Source: Asticcacaulis sp. AND118 (GTDB lineage Bacteria; Pseudomonadota; Alphaproteobacteria; Caulobacterales; Caulobacteraceae). Taken from it: 64,000 bases of DNA. Shown piece after piece: positions 35,734 to 44,391 of this stretch. The stretch covers positions 2,766,501 to 2,830,500 of the forward strand of contig NZ_CP084910.1 of NCBI RefSeq assembly GCF_020535245.1. Direction: 5' to 3'. Position numbers and translations under genes: made by a program. Each line of letters starts with the position of its first letter. The stretch's first letter is position 1. The notes below the pieces were generated by a model. That model was not told the DNA's origin, did no database searches, and saw only the letters and a list, made by a program, of their open reading frames with translations.

Positions 35734-36644
35734 CAGAAATAACCCTCGCGCTTCTTCTTCTCCATCGACCCGGCTTCATCGTGGTCGATCAGGCGGCCGG
35801 AACGCTCAGACGTGCGCGCCACCAGCATTTCAGCGACGATTTCTTCCAGCGTCGTGGCTTCGGATTCGATGGCCGCCGTCAGCGGATAGCAGCCCAGGGT
35901 GCGGAAGCGGACATTGCGCACTTCCGGCGTTTCGCCGTTCAGCGGCAGGCGCTCGTCATCGACCATGATCCACTGACCCCCGCGCTTGACCACTGGACGC
36001 GGCGCCGAGAAGTATAGCGGCACGATAGGGATATTCTCAACGAGGATATATTGCCAGATGTCCAGCTCAGTCCAGTTGGATAGCGGGAAGACGCGGATCG
36101 ACTCGCCCGGCTTGATGCGGGCATTGTAGAGGTTCCACAGTTCCGGGCGCTGGTTCTTGGGGTCCCAGCCGTGGTTCTGCGTGCGAAAGGAGAAGATGCG
36201 CTCCTTGGCGCGCGACTTTTCCTCATCGCGGCGCGCCCCGCCGAAAGCGGCATCGAAACCCTGCGCCGTCAATGCCTGCTTCAATGCGTCGGTCTTCATG
36301 ACATTGGTGTAGACCGAGCTGCCGTGATCGAACGGGTTGATATTGTCGCGCACACCGTCGGCATTGGTGTGCGTGATCAGGTTCAGGCCCAGCCGCGCGA
36401 CCGTGTCGTCGCGGAACTTGATCATCTCGCGGAACTTCCACGTCGTGTCGATGTGCATCAACGGGAAGGGCGGCTTCGACGGATGGAAGGCCTTCATCGC
36501 CAGATGCAGCATGACCGACGAATCCTTGCCGATCGAATAGAGCATGACGGGGTTTTTGAACTCCGCCGCCACTTCGCGCATGATATGGATCGACTCGGCT
36601 TCCAGACGCCGCAGGTGAGTCAACCGGTCAGGGGTAATCGACAT
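35733..36644 (-). CDS. cysD: Sulfate adenylyltransferase small subunit
   Basis: The 303-residue protein is the catalytic ATP-sulfurylase subunit partnered with CysN. It has [16 protein letters not shown], the PP-loop-like [33 protein letters not shown] and [18 protein letters not shown] 36644 is chosen; an in-frame GTG four codons upstream is possible, and neither has a strong ribosome-binding site. Confidence 0.94.
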   Translation of the reverse strand: MSITPDRLTHLRRLEAESIHIMREVAAEFKNPVMLYSIGKDSSVMLHLAMKAFHPSKPPFPLMHIDTTWKFREMIKFRDDTVARLGLNLITHTNADGVRDNINPFDHGSSVYTNVMKTDALKQALTAQGFDAAFGGARRDEEKSRAKERIFSFRTQNHGWDPKNQRPELWNLYNARIKPGESIRVFPLSNWTELDIWQYILVENIPIVPLYFSAPRPVVKRGGQWIMVDDERLPLNGETPEVRNVRFRTLGCYPLTAAIESEATTLEEIVAEMLVARTSERSGRLIDHDEAGSMEKKKREGYF

Positions 36645-36784
36645 GCCTTGCCACACACTCTTTTTCGCGAACCCTCGGTCCGTTCTCTTGTGCGGCTTTT
36701 ACGAAGGAAGCGTTCGGCAAACAAACGTAAAAGGCTGGCGACACGGTTCAGTCTGACTAATCTTTCTCAATTGAGAGGCGCGCA

Positions 36785-36846
36785 TCTATATCCGAAACGA
36801 AGTTCGGCGAAGCCAAAACCGCTTCACACTTTTCGGGATGTGCTTA
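36785..36846. repeat. Intergenic palindromic repeat, copy 3 (long form) overlapping the cysQ 3' end
   Basis: Read on the reverse strand this is AAGCACATCCCGAAAAGTGT, GAAGCGGTTTTGGCTTCGCC, GAACTTCGTTTCGG. It is the long subtype also seen at 30979. It overlaps the cysQ reading frame: the last residues STSRKV and the TGA stop of CysQ are encoded by the repeat. Confidence 0.75.
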
Positions 36847-37633
36847 GCTTCCGATCGCCATACGCAACAAAGTACGGATTGGCGAAGTCGGTCTCATCCG
36901 TCCGCCCGCGCTTGCCATAGCTCAGCGGCTGACCATCGAGCGTCGTCACCAGACCTCCGGCCGCGCGCAGGACCGCATCGCCCGCCGCCGTGTCCCATTC
37001 CATCGTCCGCCCGTGACGCGGATAGAGGTCAGCCGCCCCTTCGGCCACGCGGCAGAATTTCAGCGACGACCCTGCGGCGATGAAATCGCCGACCGTATAT
37101 TGCTTGAGCCAGTCTTCGGTTTCGGCGCTGCCGTGCGAGCGGCTGCCGATAGCGGTCAGAGCCGCCGGGGCTTCGCGCACGCTGATGGCTTCCTGCGTAC
37201 CGATCACACCATTGGTCACCGGCGCGCGGAACGCACCCTTGTCACGCCCGCCCCAGAACATCTCACCCAAAGCCGGGGCATAGACGACGCCCGCTACCGG
37301 CACGCCGTTTTCAATAAGGGCGATATTGACGGTAAACTCGCCATTGCGCGAGATAAATTCACGCGTGCCGTCCAGCGGATCGACCAGATAGAAGACGGCG
37401 TCGGTATCGGGAATATCGCCCTTCGACACGGCCTCTTCGGCCACCACCGGAATATCGGGCGACAGCTTGGCCAGTTCGGCCAGAATGATCTCTTCCGCCG
37501 CGCCGTCGGCCTCGGTCACCGGTGAGGCGTCGGATTTGGAGTCGACCGAGAAGCCCGCTTCGTAGATGTCCATGATTTTCGCCCCGGCCTTGAGCGCGAT
37601 CAGGGTGAGCAATATCAATGGCGTATCGGACAT
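36824..37633 (-). CDS. cysQ: 3'(2'),5'-bisphosphate nucleotidase
   Basis: The 269-residue member of the inositol monophosphatase superfamily has AEEAVSKGD, the metal-binding DPLDGTREFI and the C-terminal WDTAAGDAVLRAAGG. It hydrolyses PAP to AMP, clearing the by-product of PAPS-dependent sulfation or reduction. It stands next to cysD-cysNC in the same orientation. The C-terminal six codons and stop come from a palindromic repeat, suggesting that the original end was replaced by repeat insertion. Confidence 0.92.
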   Translation of the reverse strand: MSDTPLILLTLIALKAGAKIMDIYEAGFSVDSKSDASPVTEADGAAEEIILAELAKLSPDIPVVAEEAVSKGDIPDTDAVFYLVDPLDGTREFISRNGEFTVNIALIENGVPVAGVVYAPALGEMFWGGRDKGAFRAPVTNGVIGTQEAISVREAPAALTAIGSRSHGSAETEDWLKQYTVGDFIAAGSSLKFCRVAEGAADLYPRHGRTMEWDTAAGDAVLRAAGGLVTTLDGQPLSYGKRGRTDETDFANPYFVAYGDRKLSTSRKV

Positions 37634-37668
37634 TATGCGGACTCCGGACAGAACTTACGGGCTTTTGA

Positions 37669-37713
37669 GCGCATTCCAAAAAGTGTGCAACGGTTTTTGG
37701 AAGCAAATGCGCG
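37669..37713. repeat. Intergenic palindromic repeat, copy 4
   Basis: GCGCATTCCAAAAAGTGTGC followed by AACGGTTTTTGGAAGCAAATGCGC. It closely matches the copy at 1961, including compensating changes in the arms (CCAAAAA pairs with TTTTTGG here, CCGAAAA with TTTTCGG there) and a similar downstream tail AAAACAAAAGTTTAGAG. It lies between cysQ and the AGE-family gene. Confidence 0.8.
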
Positions 37714-37771
37714 GCAAAACAAAAGTTTAGAGCGCCGTGAGGGCGCACTCAAGCCCGTAAGCTTATCGGTC

Positions 37772-38932
37772 TCACATTTCGACGCGCGCCATTTCGTCGA
37801 TGGCGCAGATGATATGGTAGAGGGTCGAGGCCGGGGCGGGCTCCTGCACGAAGCTGCCGTCCGGATTCATCTTGTCGCGATAGAGCCCGCGCACCGGCGC
37901 ATCGAAATAGAGTTCGAGGCCTTCGGCGCCCTTGATCAGCTTTTCGACGTAACCCGCCTTCTCTTCCGGTGTCGCGGCGACGGATTGCAGGGCGACATAG
38001 GCCTTCATGCGCTCGGTCTGGGCCCACAGGCGCGCCTTGTTGTCCTTTACCGAGAAGTCGTCCCACAGCTCGAAGATGGTCGCATTGCGCACATGATCCG
38101 TGCCGTGGTCCTCGGCGATCTGCGTCAGGCGCTTGGCCGGCGCGATGAACTTATCGTCGCCGCTGATCGCCGCCCAGCGCACCAGCAGCCAGGCCCACTC
38201 GAACTGGTGACCCGGTTCGATAATGCGACCCATCTCGCCTTCCAGCGGATTCCAGTCGCCGTCGAAATATTCGCGCAAGGAGCCCGTCACCGGATGCAGA
38301 AATTTGTCGAGGCAGAGCTGGGCGATTTCCCCCGCAATGTCCTTCCAGGTCTGATCCCCACCCGCTTCGATCCAGGCCAGCGAGGCCTCGAACATGTGCA
38401 TGTGCGGATTGGTCTTCAGCGGCAGGGTGCGCGGATTGGCTTCCTCGAAGCCGCGCACCGGATGCTTGTAGGTCGTCATCAGCGTATCGCGGATGGCGAT
38501 GGCCTTCTGTTCAAGGCTCTTGTCGGTCGGACGCACTTTGAAAGCCGACGCGTAGGCCAAGAGCGCGAAGGCGTGATCGTAGAAATCGAACTCGGCCTTC
38601 ACCACCTCGCCCTGCGGCGTCAGCACGGCATAGACCAGACCGCCCGGCGCGGCGGCCGGCCCGCTCAGCCAGTTCAGGCCGGCGTCGATGACGGTATCGA
38701 CATCGCCCTGATAGCCCATCTGCTTAGCCAGAGCGTAAGAATAGACCTGACGGGCGGCGACGCGCGTGCGGCGATTGACATCGGCGGGGGTGCCCTCGAG
38801 GGCCAAGGTTTCAAATACGCCGCCTTTGGCCTTATCGACACCCGTATCGCGCCAGATGGGCAGCGCCGCCTCGAAAAGCCAATCCTTCAGTCGCGCCTGA
38901 ACCTCAGCCAATGCCTTCGCCGTATCGCCCAT
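37772..38932 (-). CDS. AGE-family sugar epimerase/isomerase (N-acylglucosamine 2-epimerase or mannose isomerase type)
   Basis: The 386-residue protein has the (alpha/alpha)6-barrel pattern of this family, with RVAARQVYSYALAKQMGY, FDFYDHAFALLAYASAF, NPHMHMFEASLAWIEA and the histidine motif EPGHQFEWAWLLVRWA. Members isomerise mannose/fructose, mannose 6-phosphate or N-acylglucosamine. Its place among Kdo and sulfate-activation genes beside a polysaccharide locus suggests precursor supply; the substrate cannot be decided from sequence. Confidence 0.85.
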   Translation of the reverse strand: MGDTAKALAEVQARLKDWLFEAALPIWRDTGVDKAKGGVFETLALEGTPADVNRRTRVAARQVYSYALAKQMGYQGDVDTVIDAGLNWLSGPAAAPGGLVYAVLTPQGEVVKAEFDFYDHAFALLAYASAFKVRPTDKSLEQKAIAIRDTLMTTYKHPVRGFEEANPRTLPLKTNPHMHMFEASLAWIEAGGDQTWKDIAGEIAQLCLDKFLHPVTGSLREYFDGDWNPLEGEMGRIIEPGHQFEWAWLLVRWAAISGDDKFIAPAKRLTQIAEDHGTDHVRNATIFELWDDFSVKDNKARLWAQTERMKAYVALQSVAATPEEKAGYVEKLIKGAEGLELYFDAPVRGLYRDKMNPDGSFVQEPAPASTLYHIICAIDEMARVEM

Positions 38933-39015
38933 GATCTGTCCTTAAAAAATAGCGGAAATATAGTCCGTCACAGATAACTGAACTCGCCGCCATTTCTCAA
39001 GAGCGAACATCTTTA

Positions 39016-39897
39016 TTATTGCGGAGGCGGCGCCACCTGGAACTGAACCACCAATATCTTGCCCGATCCACCGGTTGGCGCATTGACCGAGGAATTACCC
39101 ACGGACACCACCCGCAACAGCGGCTCTCCACCCTGAGGCTGATTACGCAATTGCCCTAACACCGGCTGCGCGGCGATCAGGGCCTGATGGAAGGCCACTG
39201 TACGTTCAAGCGACAACGCCTGAGCCGCGCGGCCTTCGGCGGTGAAGGCGTTGATATTGGCGTGGGCGACGATCGTGACGGCGCTCATCTTCGTATCATT
39301 ATTACAGTCGGAAGCGTCCACGCCATAAGCCATGCACGGAAGTCTTTCCGCCAGGCTGCGGGCCAACTCCAATACTGCCGATTGGCCTTCACTGGAAAGC
39401 GTGGCTGTGCCGGCATTGAACAGGCGGTCGGGATCGAAAGTCGTTGAACCATCAGACAGATTGACGCTGGCCGCAGGCACGGTGCGGCTGATGTCCCCAT
39501 TGAGGGTGGAGGCGAACAGCGCCTGAGCCGCGGCTGTCTTTTGCGAAGCTTCGCTCTGCACATCGGTCGGCGCCGCGCCGGAATAGGCAAAACAGCGGCG
39601 CTCGCCCGCCGCACCGGATTCCAGCAGATCGGTATCTTTCAGACAGACAATTCTGTTCTTATAATCGACTTCGATATCGGCATTATGCGTACGCAACTCG
39701 GTCGCGACCTTCATCAGGGCCGTTGTCTGCGCGTCCTTGGCGCTGGTCAGTTCTTGGGTCGTATCCCGGAAATGCAGGGCGAAATAGGCCAGCATGATGA
39801 TGAAGACGAACAGCACGCCGACCATCAGGTCGGTCATGGAGACGTAATAGCTTTCGCCTTCTTCCAGTTCGTGCGCGCGACGGTGCCGGAAACGCAT
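39016..39897 (-). CDS. ZorB/MotB-like inner-membrane protein with OmpA-type periplasmic domain
   Basis: The 293-residue protein has a basic cytoplasmic N-terminus, then YVSMTDLMVGVLFVFIIMLAY: one helix with Asp23 at its start, as in MotB and ZorB, where this residue carries protons. A helical linker (45-65) and a periplasmic domain with four cysteines (in IVCLKD, RRCFAY, LPCMAY, SDCNND) follow, then a degenerate OmpA-like peptidoglycan-binding region (SSEGQSAVLELARSLAERL, IVAHANINAFTAEGRAAQALSLERT). It starts two bases after the stop of the MotA-like gene. No flagellar, tol or exb genes are near. Confidence 0.75.
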   Translation of the reverse strand: MRFRHRRAHELEEGESYYVSMTDLMVGVLFVFIIMLAYFALHFRDTTQELTSAKDAQTTALMKVATELRTHNADIEVDYKNRIVCLKDTDLLESGAAGERRCFAYSGAAPTDVQSEASQKTAAAQALFASTLNGDISRTVPAASVNLSDGSTTFDPDRLFNAGTATLSSEGQSAVLELARSLAERLPCMAYGVDASDCNNDTKMSAVTIVAHANINAFTAEGRAAQALSLERTVAFHQALIAAQPVLGQLRNQPQGGEPLLRVVSVGNSSVNAPTGGSGKILVVQFQVAPPPQ

Positions 39898-39899
39898 GA

Positions 39900-40667
39900 T
39901 CAGCCCTCCGTACGGACAAGCGCCGTCTCAAGCCGTTTCAGGCTCTTGAGTTGCTCCATCGACACTTTTTCCGGCGGCATAAAACCGACGCAGCCGTCCA
40001 GCGCCACAAACAGACCAGCCTCGGCGCTTTCAATGGCGTGACGGCGGAAGCGGGCGACGACCCGCAGGATGATCGAGGCCAGCACGCCGGCGATCGAGGT
40101 CCAGAATTTGGTCGCGGCGATGGCCAGCAGTCCCATCAGCGCCGCCTGCATACCCTCGCCGCCGTTACCCGAGGCCATGGCCGAGGTCGCTTCGGACAGG
40201 GCGGCCACGATACCGAGGAAAGTCACCACCAGACCCACAGCCACCAGAATATTTGCCCACCATTCCAGCGCCCGCGCCGGCTCATCCAGCCGATCGAAGG
40301 CTTCGGCCGCACGGATGGAGGTGATGAACCCGTCGCCCTCACTGTCCACCAGCAGGCTGCGGTAATTGGCCCAGCCCAGCACCAGAGCGGCGGAAGACTG
40401 ACCGTCGACGCCCGTTCCGGAAAAACGCGTGTCGATCTTGGGAAACTGTTCAAAAAAGGCTTTGCGAGTGCTCTGCCCGCCGATGCCCGTCAACAGGTTC
40501 CAGCGATCGCGGATTTCCCCCAGCAAAGGGCGGTAGGATTTCATACCGGAATAGACGATCAGCCCGACCGCAAAGACCAGTATGGCCCCGGCGAGAAGTA
40601 GTGCCACGCCGGGCGAACCGAAGGCCATAACGACAAGTTGGGTTATCGGATCGGTTTTCGCGGCCAT
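39900..40667 (-). CDS. MotA/TolQ/ExbB-type proton-channel protein (ZorA-like, short form)
   Basis: The 255-residue protein has three hydrophobic segments: residues about 9-38 (VVMAFGSPGVALLLAGAILV...), about 155-185 (ILVAVGLVVTFLGIVAALS) and about 195-225 (GLLAIAATKFWTSIAGVLAS). This three-helix layout with the TFLG and TSIAG segments matches the ExbB/TolQ/ZorA pattern. ATG 40667 has AGGAG five bases upstream. ZorA proteins of Zorya defence systems carry a long cytoplasmic tail; this one ends soon after helix 3. With the gene at 39016 it probably forms an ion-driven motor complex of unknown purpose. Confidence 0.78.
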   Translation of the reverse strand: MAAKTDPITQLVVMAFGSPGVALLLAGAILVFAVGLIVYSGMKSYRPLLGEIRDRWNLLTGIGGQSTRKAFFEQFPKIDTRFSGTGVDGQSSAALVLGWANYRSLLVDSEGDGFITSIRAAEAFDRLDEPARALEWWANILVAVGLVVTFLGIVAALSEATSAMASGNGGEGMQAALMGLLAIAATKFWTSIAGVLASIILRVVARFRRHAIESAEAGLFVALDGCVGFMPPEKVSMEQLKSLKRLETALVRTEG

Positions 40668-40749
40668 GGTGTCTCCTGAGATTGTGCAACCTCTCTTGCC
40701 ACCAAACATGGCAAAAAAGGGGCGGGAGGAATAAGGATTTAATGCAGCC

Positions 40750-41733
40750 CTACCAGGGCAGTTGTGTGAGATGATCTTCCGCCCATATCTGCCGCAGTGT
40801 TTCGGCAGCGATATTGCCGCCCGACAGTATGACCAGCACAGTACGCGGCGCGGTTTGGGTTTTGAGCCATCTCGTCACACCCGCCATCGACATGGCCGAG
40901 GTCGGCTCGATGGTCAACTTGAGCAAATGCGTGAGCCATTGCGTCCACAGGATGATCTCAGCCTCATCGACTTCGTAAAAGCCGTCGAGCTGACTCAGGT
41001 AAGACAGGGTGCGTTCGGACACCGCAAGGGTACGCACGCCATCGGCAATGGTCCGTGGCGTCTCGTTCAGACGCACGATTTCGCCGGTCTGAACCGAACG
41101 ATGCGCATCATTGGCCATGGACGGTTCGCAGGCGAATATCTTCGCTTGCGGGCGCGCCAGTCGCGTCGCCAGATAGGTGCCCGACATCAGCCCGCCGCCC
41201 CCGCACGGCGCAAAGACAGCATCCGCCTCAACCCCATCCTGCAAAGCTTCAAGACAGGCCGTACCTTGACCGGCAATGACGTAAGGATTGTCGTAGGGAT
41301 GGACAAAGGTGGCCCCGCGTTCGATATATTCGGCCACCGACGCCTCGGCAATCTGCCGCGTTTCGGTCAGCACGACTTCGGCGCCACAGGCGCGGGTAGC
41401 GGCGATCTTCACACCCGACGCCTGCTTCGGAATGAAGATGGTCGCCTTGACGCCCAGAGCGCGCGCCGCATAGGCCACGGCCTGGGCATGATTGCCGGAA
41501 GAAAAGGCGCAGACTTCGTCAGACAAAGCCTTCTGTTCTTTCAGGGCGCGCAGCGTATTGGTCGCCCCGCGCAGCTTGAACGCCCCAATCCTTTGCAGAT
41601 TTTCGGCCTTGAAAACAATGCGATGCCCCAGCGCGCGGTTCAGCGTTTCCGATTGAAACAACGGCGTGCGATGCACATGTCCGGCAATGCGCTCTTGGGC
41701 CGCGGCAATTTCTTCAGGCCGAACGTCGGTCAT
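40750..41733 (-). CDS. Threonine/serine dehydratase-type PLP enzyme
   Basis: The 327-residue fold-type II PLP protein has the Schiff-base lysine in GAFKLRGATN (K53), SSGNHAQAVAYAA, the phosphate-binding CGGGGLMSG and SGGNIA. It has no C-terminal ACT domain, so it resembles catabolic threonine dehydratases or serine racemases rather than feedback-controlled IlvA. It overlaps tdk by four bases (41730-41733). Confidence 0.88.
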   Translation of the reverse strand: MTDVRPEEIAAAQERIAGHVHRTPLFQSETLNRALGHRIVFKAENLQRIGAFKLRGATNTLRALKEQKALSDEVCAFSSGNHAQAVAYAARALGVKATIFIPKQASGVKIAATRACGAEVVLTETRQIAEASVAEYIERGATFVHPYDNPYVIAGQGTACLEALQDGVEADAVFAPCGGGGLMSGTYLATRLARPQAKIFACEPSMANDAHRSVQTGEIVRLNETPRTIADGVRTLAVSERTLSYLSQLDGFYEVDEAEIILWTQWLTHLLKLTIEPTSAMSMAGVTRWLKTQTAPRTVLVILSGGNIAAETLRQIWAEDHLTQLPW

Positions 41734-42341
41734 GCGGGCAATCTATCCGTTGCTTTGGCCTCTTCAGGGCCACGCGTCATGGCGATCAGCGGCAGTTCGG
41801 AGAACCAGTGCCGGTTGCAGCGCGGCTCGTAGATGTCGCCATGCCCCAGTTGAATCTCGGCCTCGTCCTCGACCTTCTTGAACGACTTGTGCGCCGGCTG
41901 GCCGCAGACCGCGCAATGGGCGCGTAACTTGACGACCTCGTCCGCCATGGCCAGCAGCAGCCCGGTCACCGCAAAGGCCTCGCCCTTCCAGTTGGTGTCG
42001 AGCCCGGCTGCCACTACGTCCGTGCCCGCTTCCAGCAGCCGCTTGACGACCTCGACCACGTCGCGGTCCATGTTCTGGAAAAACTGCACCTCGTCGAAGC
42101 AGACCAGATCCGCCTCCTGAAAGCGCGCATCGATATCGGCGAAAGCGTGCAGCACCACCGCCTCGGCCGCCAGACCGTCATGGGTGATGACCTCGGTGCG
42201 CGAATACCGCACGTCGAAGGCCGTCTTGACCACCAGCACGTCCTTGCGCTCGCCGTTGCGCGCCCACAGGATACGTTTGAGCAGTTCAGTGGTCTTGCCC
42301 GCGAACATCGGTCCGCAAATCACTGTCAACCGGCCATACAT
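41730..42341 (-). CDS. tdk: Thymidine kinase
   Basis: The 203-residue type II enzyme phosphorylates thymidine with ATP. Walker A GPMFAGKT is at 10-17, VCFDEVQFF carries the Walker B acid, and CAVCGQPAHKSFK is part of the zinc-binding lasso. ATG 42341 is chosen because GGGAGG lies eight bases upstream; a second ATG seven codons earlier has no site. It overlaps the downstream dehydratase gene by four bases. Confidence 0.94.
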   Translation of the reverse strand: MYGRLTVICGPMFAGKTTELLKRILWARNGERKDVLVVKTAFDVRYSRTEVITHDGLAAEAVVLHAFADIDARFQEADLVCFDEVQFFQNMDRDVVEVVKRLLEAGTDVVAAGLDTNWKGEAFAVTGLLLAMADEVVKLRAHCAVCGQPAHKSFKKVEDEAEIQLGHGDIYEPRCNRHWFSELPLIAMTRGPEEAKATDRLPA

Positions 42342-42379
42342 GCCAAACGCCTCCCGTCGCATTACGAATCGATGACAGT

Positions 42380-43381
42380 TTACACATCCCTCGCCATCGG
42401 CTCACGGCAAATCCAATCCGTGACCGCCGTGTCTGTGGAGAGGAAATGCTGCAGCATCAGATAATGGTCCTCGAACATGTGCGCGCGCATTTTCAGCGCA
42501 CAGGTCACGCCCGTCCATTTCAGCGCCGCTGCGTCATCGCCGGCCTCCAGTGGCGGCAGTTCCAGCCCGCTAAGGTCGAAATAGCAGACATGGCTGAGGG
42601 TCCGCCCCCGCGCGCTGCGTTCCGGCTGATCGAACACCCGCTGCCCCTTGAGGCATTGACGGGCTTGCGATTCAGATAAGAACAGACCGGTCTCCTCGCG
42701 CAGTTCCCGCAACGCCGCCGCAACCAGTGTTTCGTGCGGATCGAGGAAGCCGCCGGGCAGGGCCCACTGCCCCCGCCCCGGCAGACCGCCGCGTTTAATG
42801 AGCAGGATACGATCGTCTTGCCGGATCAAGGCGTCGACCGTCACATGCACCGGCGGATAGGGCGCCACGGACCAGCTTTGGTGATACTGCGCGATATAGG
42901 CATCTTCTTCGGCCAGCGCCTGGTGGATATCCTGATCGACCTGCATAAGGCCGCGTACAGCATCCGACACACCTGTAAACGGCACACCCTGCAACCACGC
43001 CGAACAGATAGCCGCAGCATGGCGGCTAATAACTGGATCGGCCGTGACGATGTCTCCGGTCCAGAGCCCTTTCAGTTCCCCGCCATAACCGACATCGAAC
43101 GATAGCAACGGCCCCCCGTCAACTATCGCCCTCAGTTGCCGCACGCGTGCTTCCGGCAGCAGGGCTTCCTCAATGGCCACGGCTTCGAACCCCGCAGCCT
43201 GCAGCATAGCGAACTGCTCCTCGGCCCTGAACGGATAACGCGCCGAACGCGACATGTTCGCGCCGATGACCACCACGATCATCTCACCACCGCCGCGCCA
43301 GTCCTTGAGCGCCCGGAGATAATCATCCGTCAGCGGATGAAACCGCCCTGCCGCCAGCCGCACCTGTCTATCCCGCGTCAT
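42380..43381 (-). CDS. NadM-like / Nudix hydrolase fusion with degraded NadM active site
   Basis: The 333-residue protein has the two-domain plan of bifunctional NMN adenylyltransferase/Nudix enzymes. The C-terminal Nudix box is intact (GGFLDPHETLVAAALRELREETG). The N-terminal domain keeps GRFHP and SARYPFRAEEQF, but where nucleotidyltransferases have HxGH this protein reads TDDY (GRFHPLTDDYL). Adenylyltransferase activity is therefore doubtful, whereas Nudix hydrolysis (ADP-ribose or a related NAD breakdown product) is likely. The nearby NAD synthase (44388) fits an NAD-related role. It precedes tdk on the same strand. Confidence 0.82.
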   Translation of the reverse strand: MTRDRQVRLAAGRFHPLTDDYLRALKDWRGGGEMIVVVIGANMSRSARYPFRAEEQFAMLQAAGFEAVAIEEALLPEARVRQLRAIVDGGPLLSFDVGYGGELKGLWTGDIVTADPVISRHAAAICSAWLQGVPFTGVSDAVRGLMQVDQDIHQALAEEDAYIAQYHQSWSVAPYPPVHVTVDALIRQDDRILLIKRGGLPGRGQWALPGGFLDPHETLVAAALRELREETGLFLSESQARQCLKGQRVFDQPERSARGRTLSHVCYFDLSGLELPPLEAGDDAAALKWTGVTCALKMRAHMFEDHYLMLQHFLSTDTAVTDWICREPMARDV

Positions 43382-43484
43382 ATCCGCCTCTGTCCGTTAC
43401 CGCGACCATAGCCACCATGAAAGGGCTTGTCAGTTTCCTTTCCGCGGCTAAACTCGTTAACCATTCGGGTCGGGGAGCATTCAG

Positions 43485-43688
43485 ATGCAGGATACCTACA
43501 AGGCAACGCAACGCATCGAGCCGGTGAAATGGCTTATCGCCGCGCTGGAAACCGGGCTGGGGCTGATCGGCGCTCTGGCGCTCATCCTTTATTTCTATAC
43601 GGGTTCCTTTGCCGGGGCGGGCCAAAAGCTCGATGCAGGCCTCAAGGCCATCTGGCTGTTCGTGGCGCCTTTCCTGGGCCAAAACTAA
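43485..43688 (+). CDS. Small membrane protein, function unknown
   Basis: The 67-residue product has one strong hydrophobic helix (about residues 17-40: LIAALETGLGLIGALALILYFY) and a second weaker one near the C-terminus (AIWLFVAPFLG). GGGGAG seven bases before the ATG supports translation. It precedes the carbonic anhydrase gene by 82 bases in the same orientation. No family recognised. Confidence 0.62.
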   Translation: MQDTYKATQRIEPVKWLIAALETGLGLIGALALILYFYTGSFAGAGQKLDAGLKAIWLFVAPFLGQN

Positions 43689-43770
43689 GTAAAGCCGTGA
43701 CGTTAAAAAAGGGGTTGACCCCGCGGCGCATCTGCCGTTTAAGCCCGCCCACAGCTATGGAGAGGCAGGC

Positions 43771-44391
43771 ATGGTTCAGAACCTGATCGAGAACAACCGC
43801 CGCTGGTCACGCGAAAAAACGCGCGTCGATCCCGATTTCTTCTCTCGTCTGGTGCGACAACAACACCCGGAATATCTATGGATCGGCTGTTCGGACTCGC
43901 GCGTGCCGGCCAACGAAATCGTCAATCTCGATCCGGGCGAGCTGTTCGTTCACCGCAACGTCGCCAATCTGGCCCCGCAGCAGGACGCCAACTATCTCAG
44001 CGTGTTGCAGTACGCGGTCCATGTCCTGAAGATCAAACACGTGCTGGTCGTCGGTCACTACGGCTGCGGGGGCGTGCGCGCGGCCATCGAATCGACCGAC
44101 CACGGCCTGATCGATCACTGGCTCTCGCCCATCCGCGACGTGGCGCACGAGCATCGCCATGAGCTGGATGCCTGTGAGACGCAGGAAAACCGCGTCGACC
44201 GCCTGTGCGAGTTGAACGTGATCGCTCAGGTGCGCAATGTCGCCACCAACCCGATCATCCTTCATGCCTGGCGTGAAGGCCAGCCGCTGGCTATCCACGG
44301 CTGGGTCTATTCGATCGCCAACGGGCTGGTCACCGACATGAACATCTCGGTGCGCAATCTGGCCGAACGCGAGCGCCTGTTCGGGGTTTAA
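43771..44391 (+). CDS. Beta-class carbonic anhydrase
   Basis: The 206-residue enzyme hydrates CO2 to bicarbonate. All zinc ligands and the Asp-Arg dyad are present: C40-S-D42-S-R44 and H96-Y-G-C99. Additional family sequence FVHRNVANL and VLQYAVHVLKIKHVLVVGH. It ends in a 4-base convergent overlap with the NAD synthase gene. Confidence 0.94.
   Translation: MVQNLIENNRRWSREKTRVDPDFFSRLVRQQHPEYLWIGCSDSRVPANEIVNLDPGELFVHRNVANLAPQQDANYLSVLQYAVHVLKIKHVLVVGHYGCGGVRAAIESTDHGLIDHWLSPIRDVAHEHRHELDACETQENRVDRLCELNVIAQVRNVATNPIILHAWREGQPLAIHGWVYSIANGLVTDMNISVRNLAERERLFGV

Noticed and set aside
31095-38932. Defence island
   Set aside because: The only defence-like genes are the ZorA/B-like pair just to the right; no nuclease, helicase, restriction or toxin genes were seen in the window.
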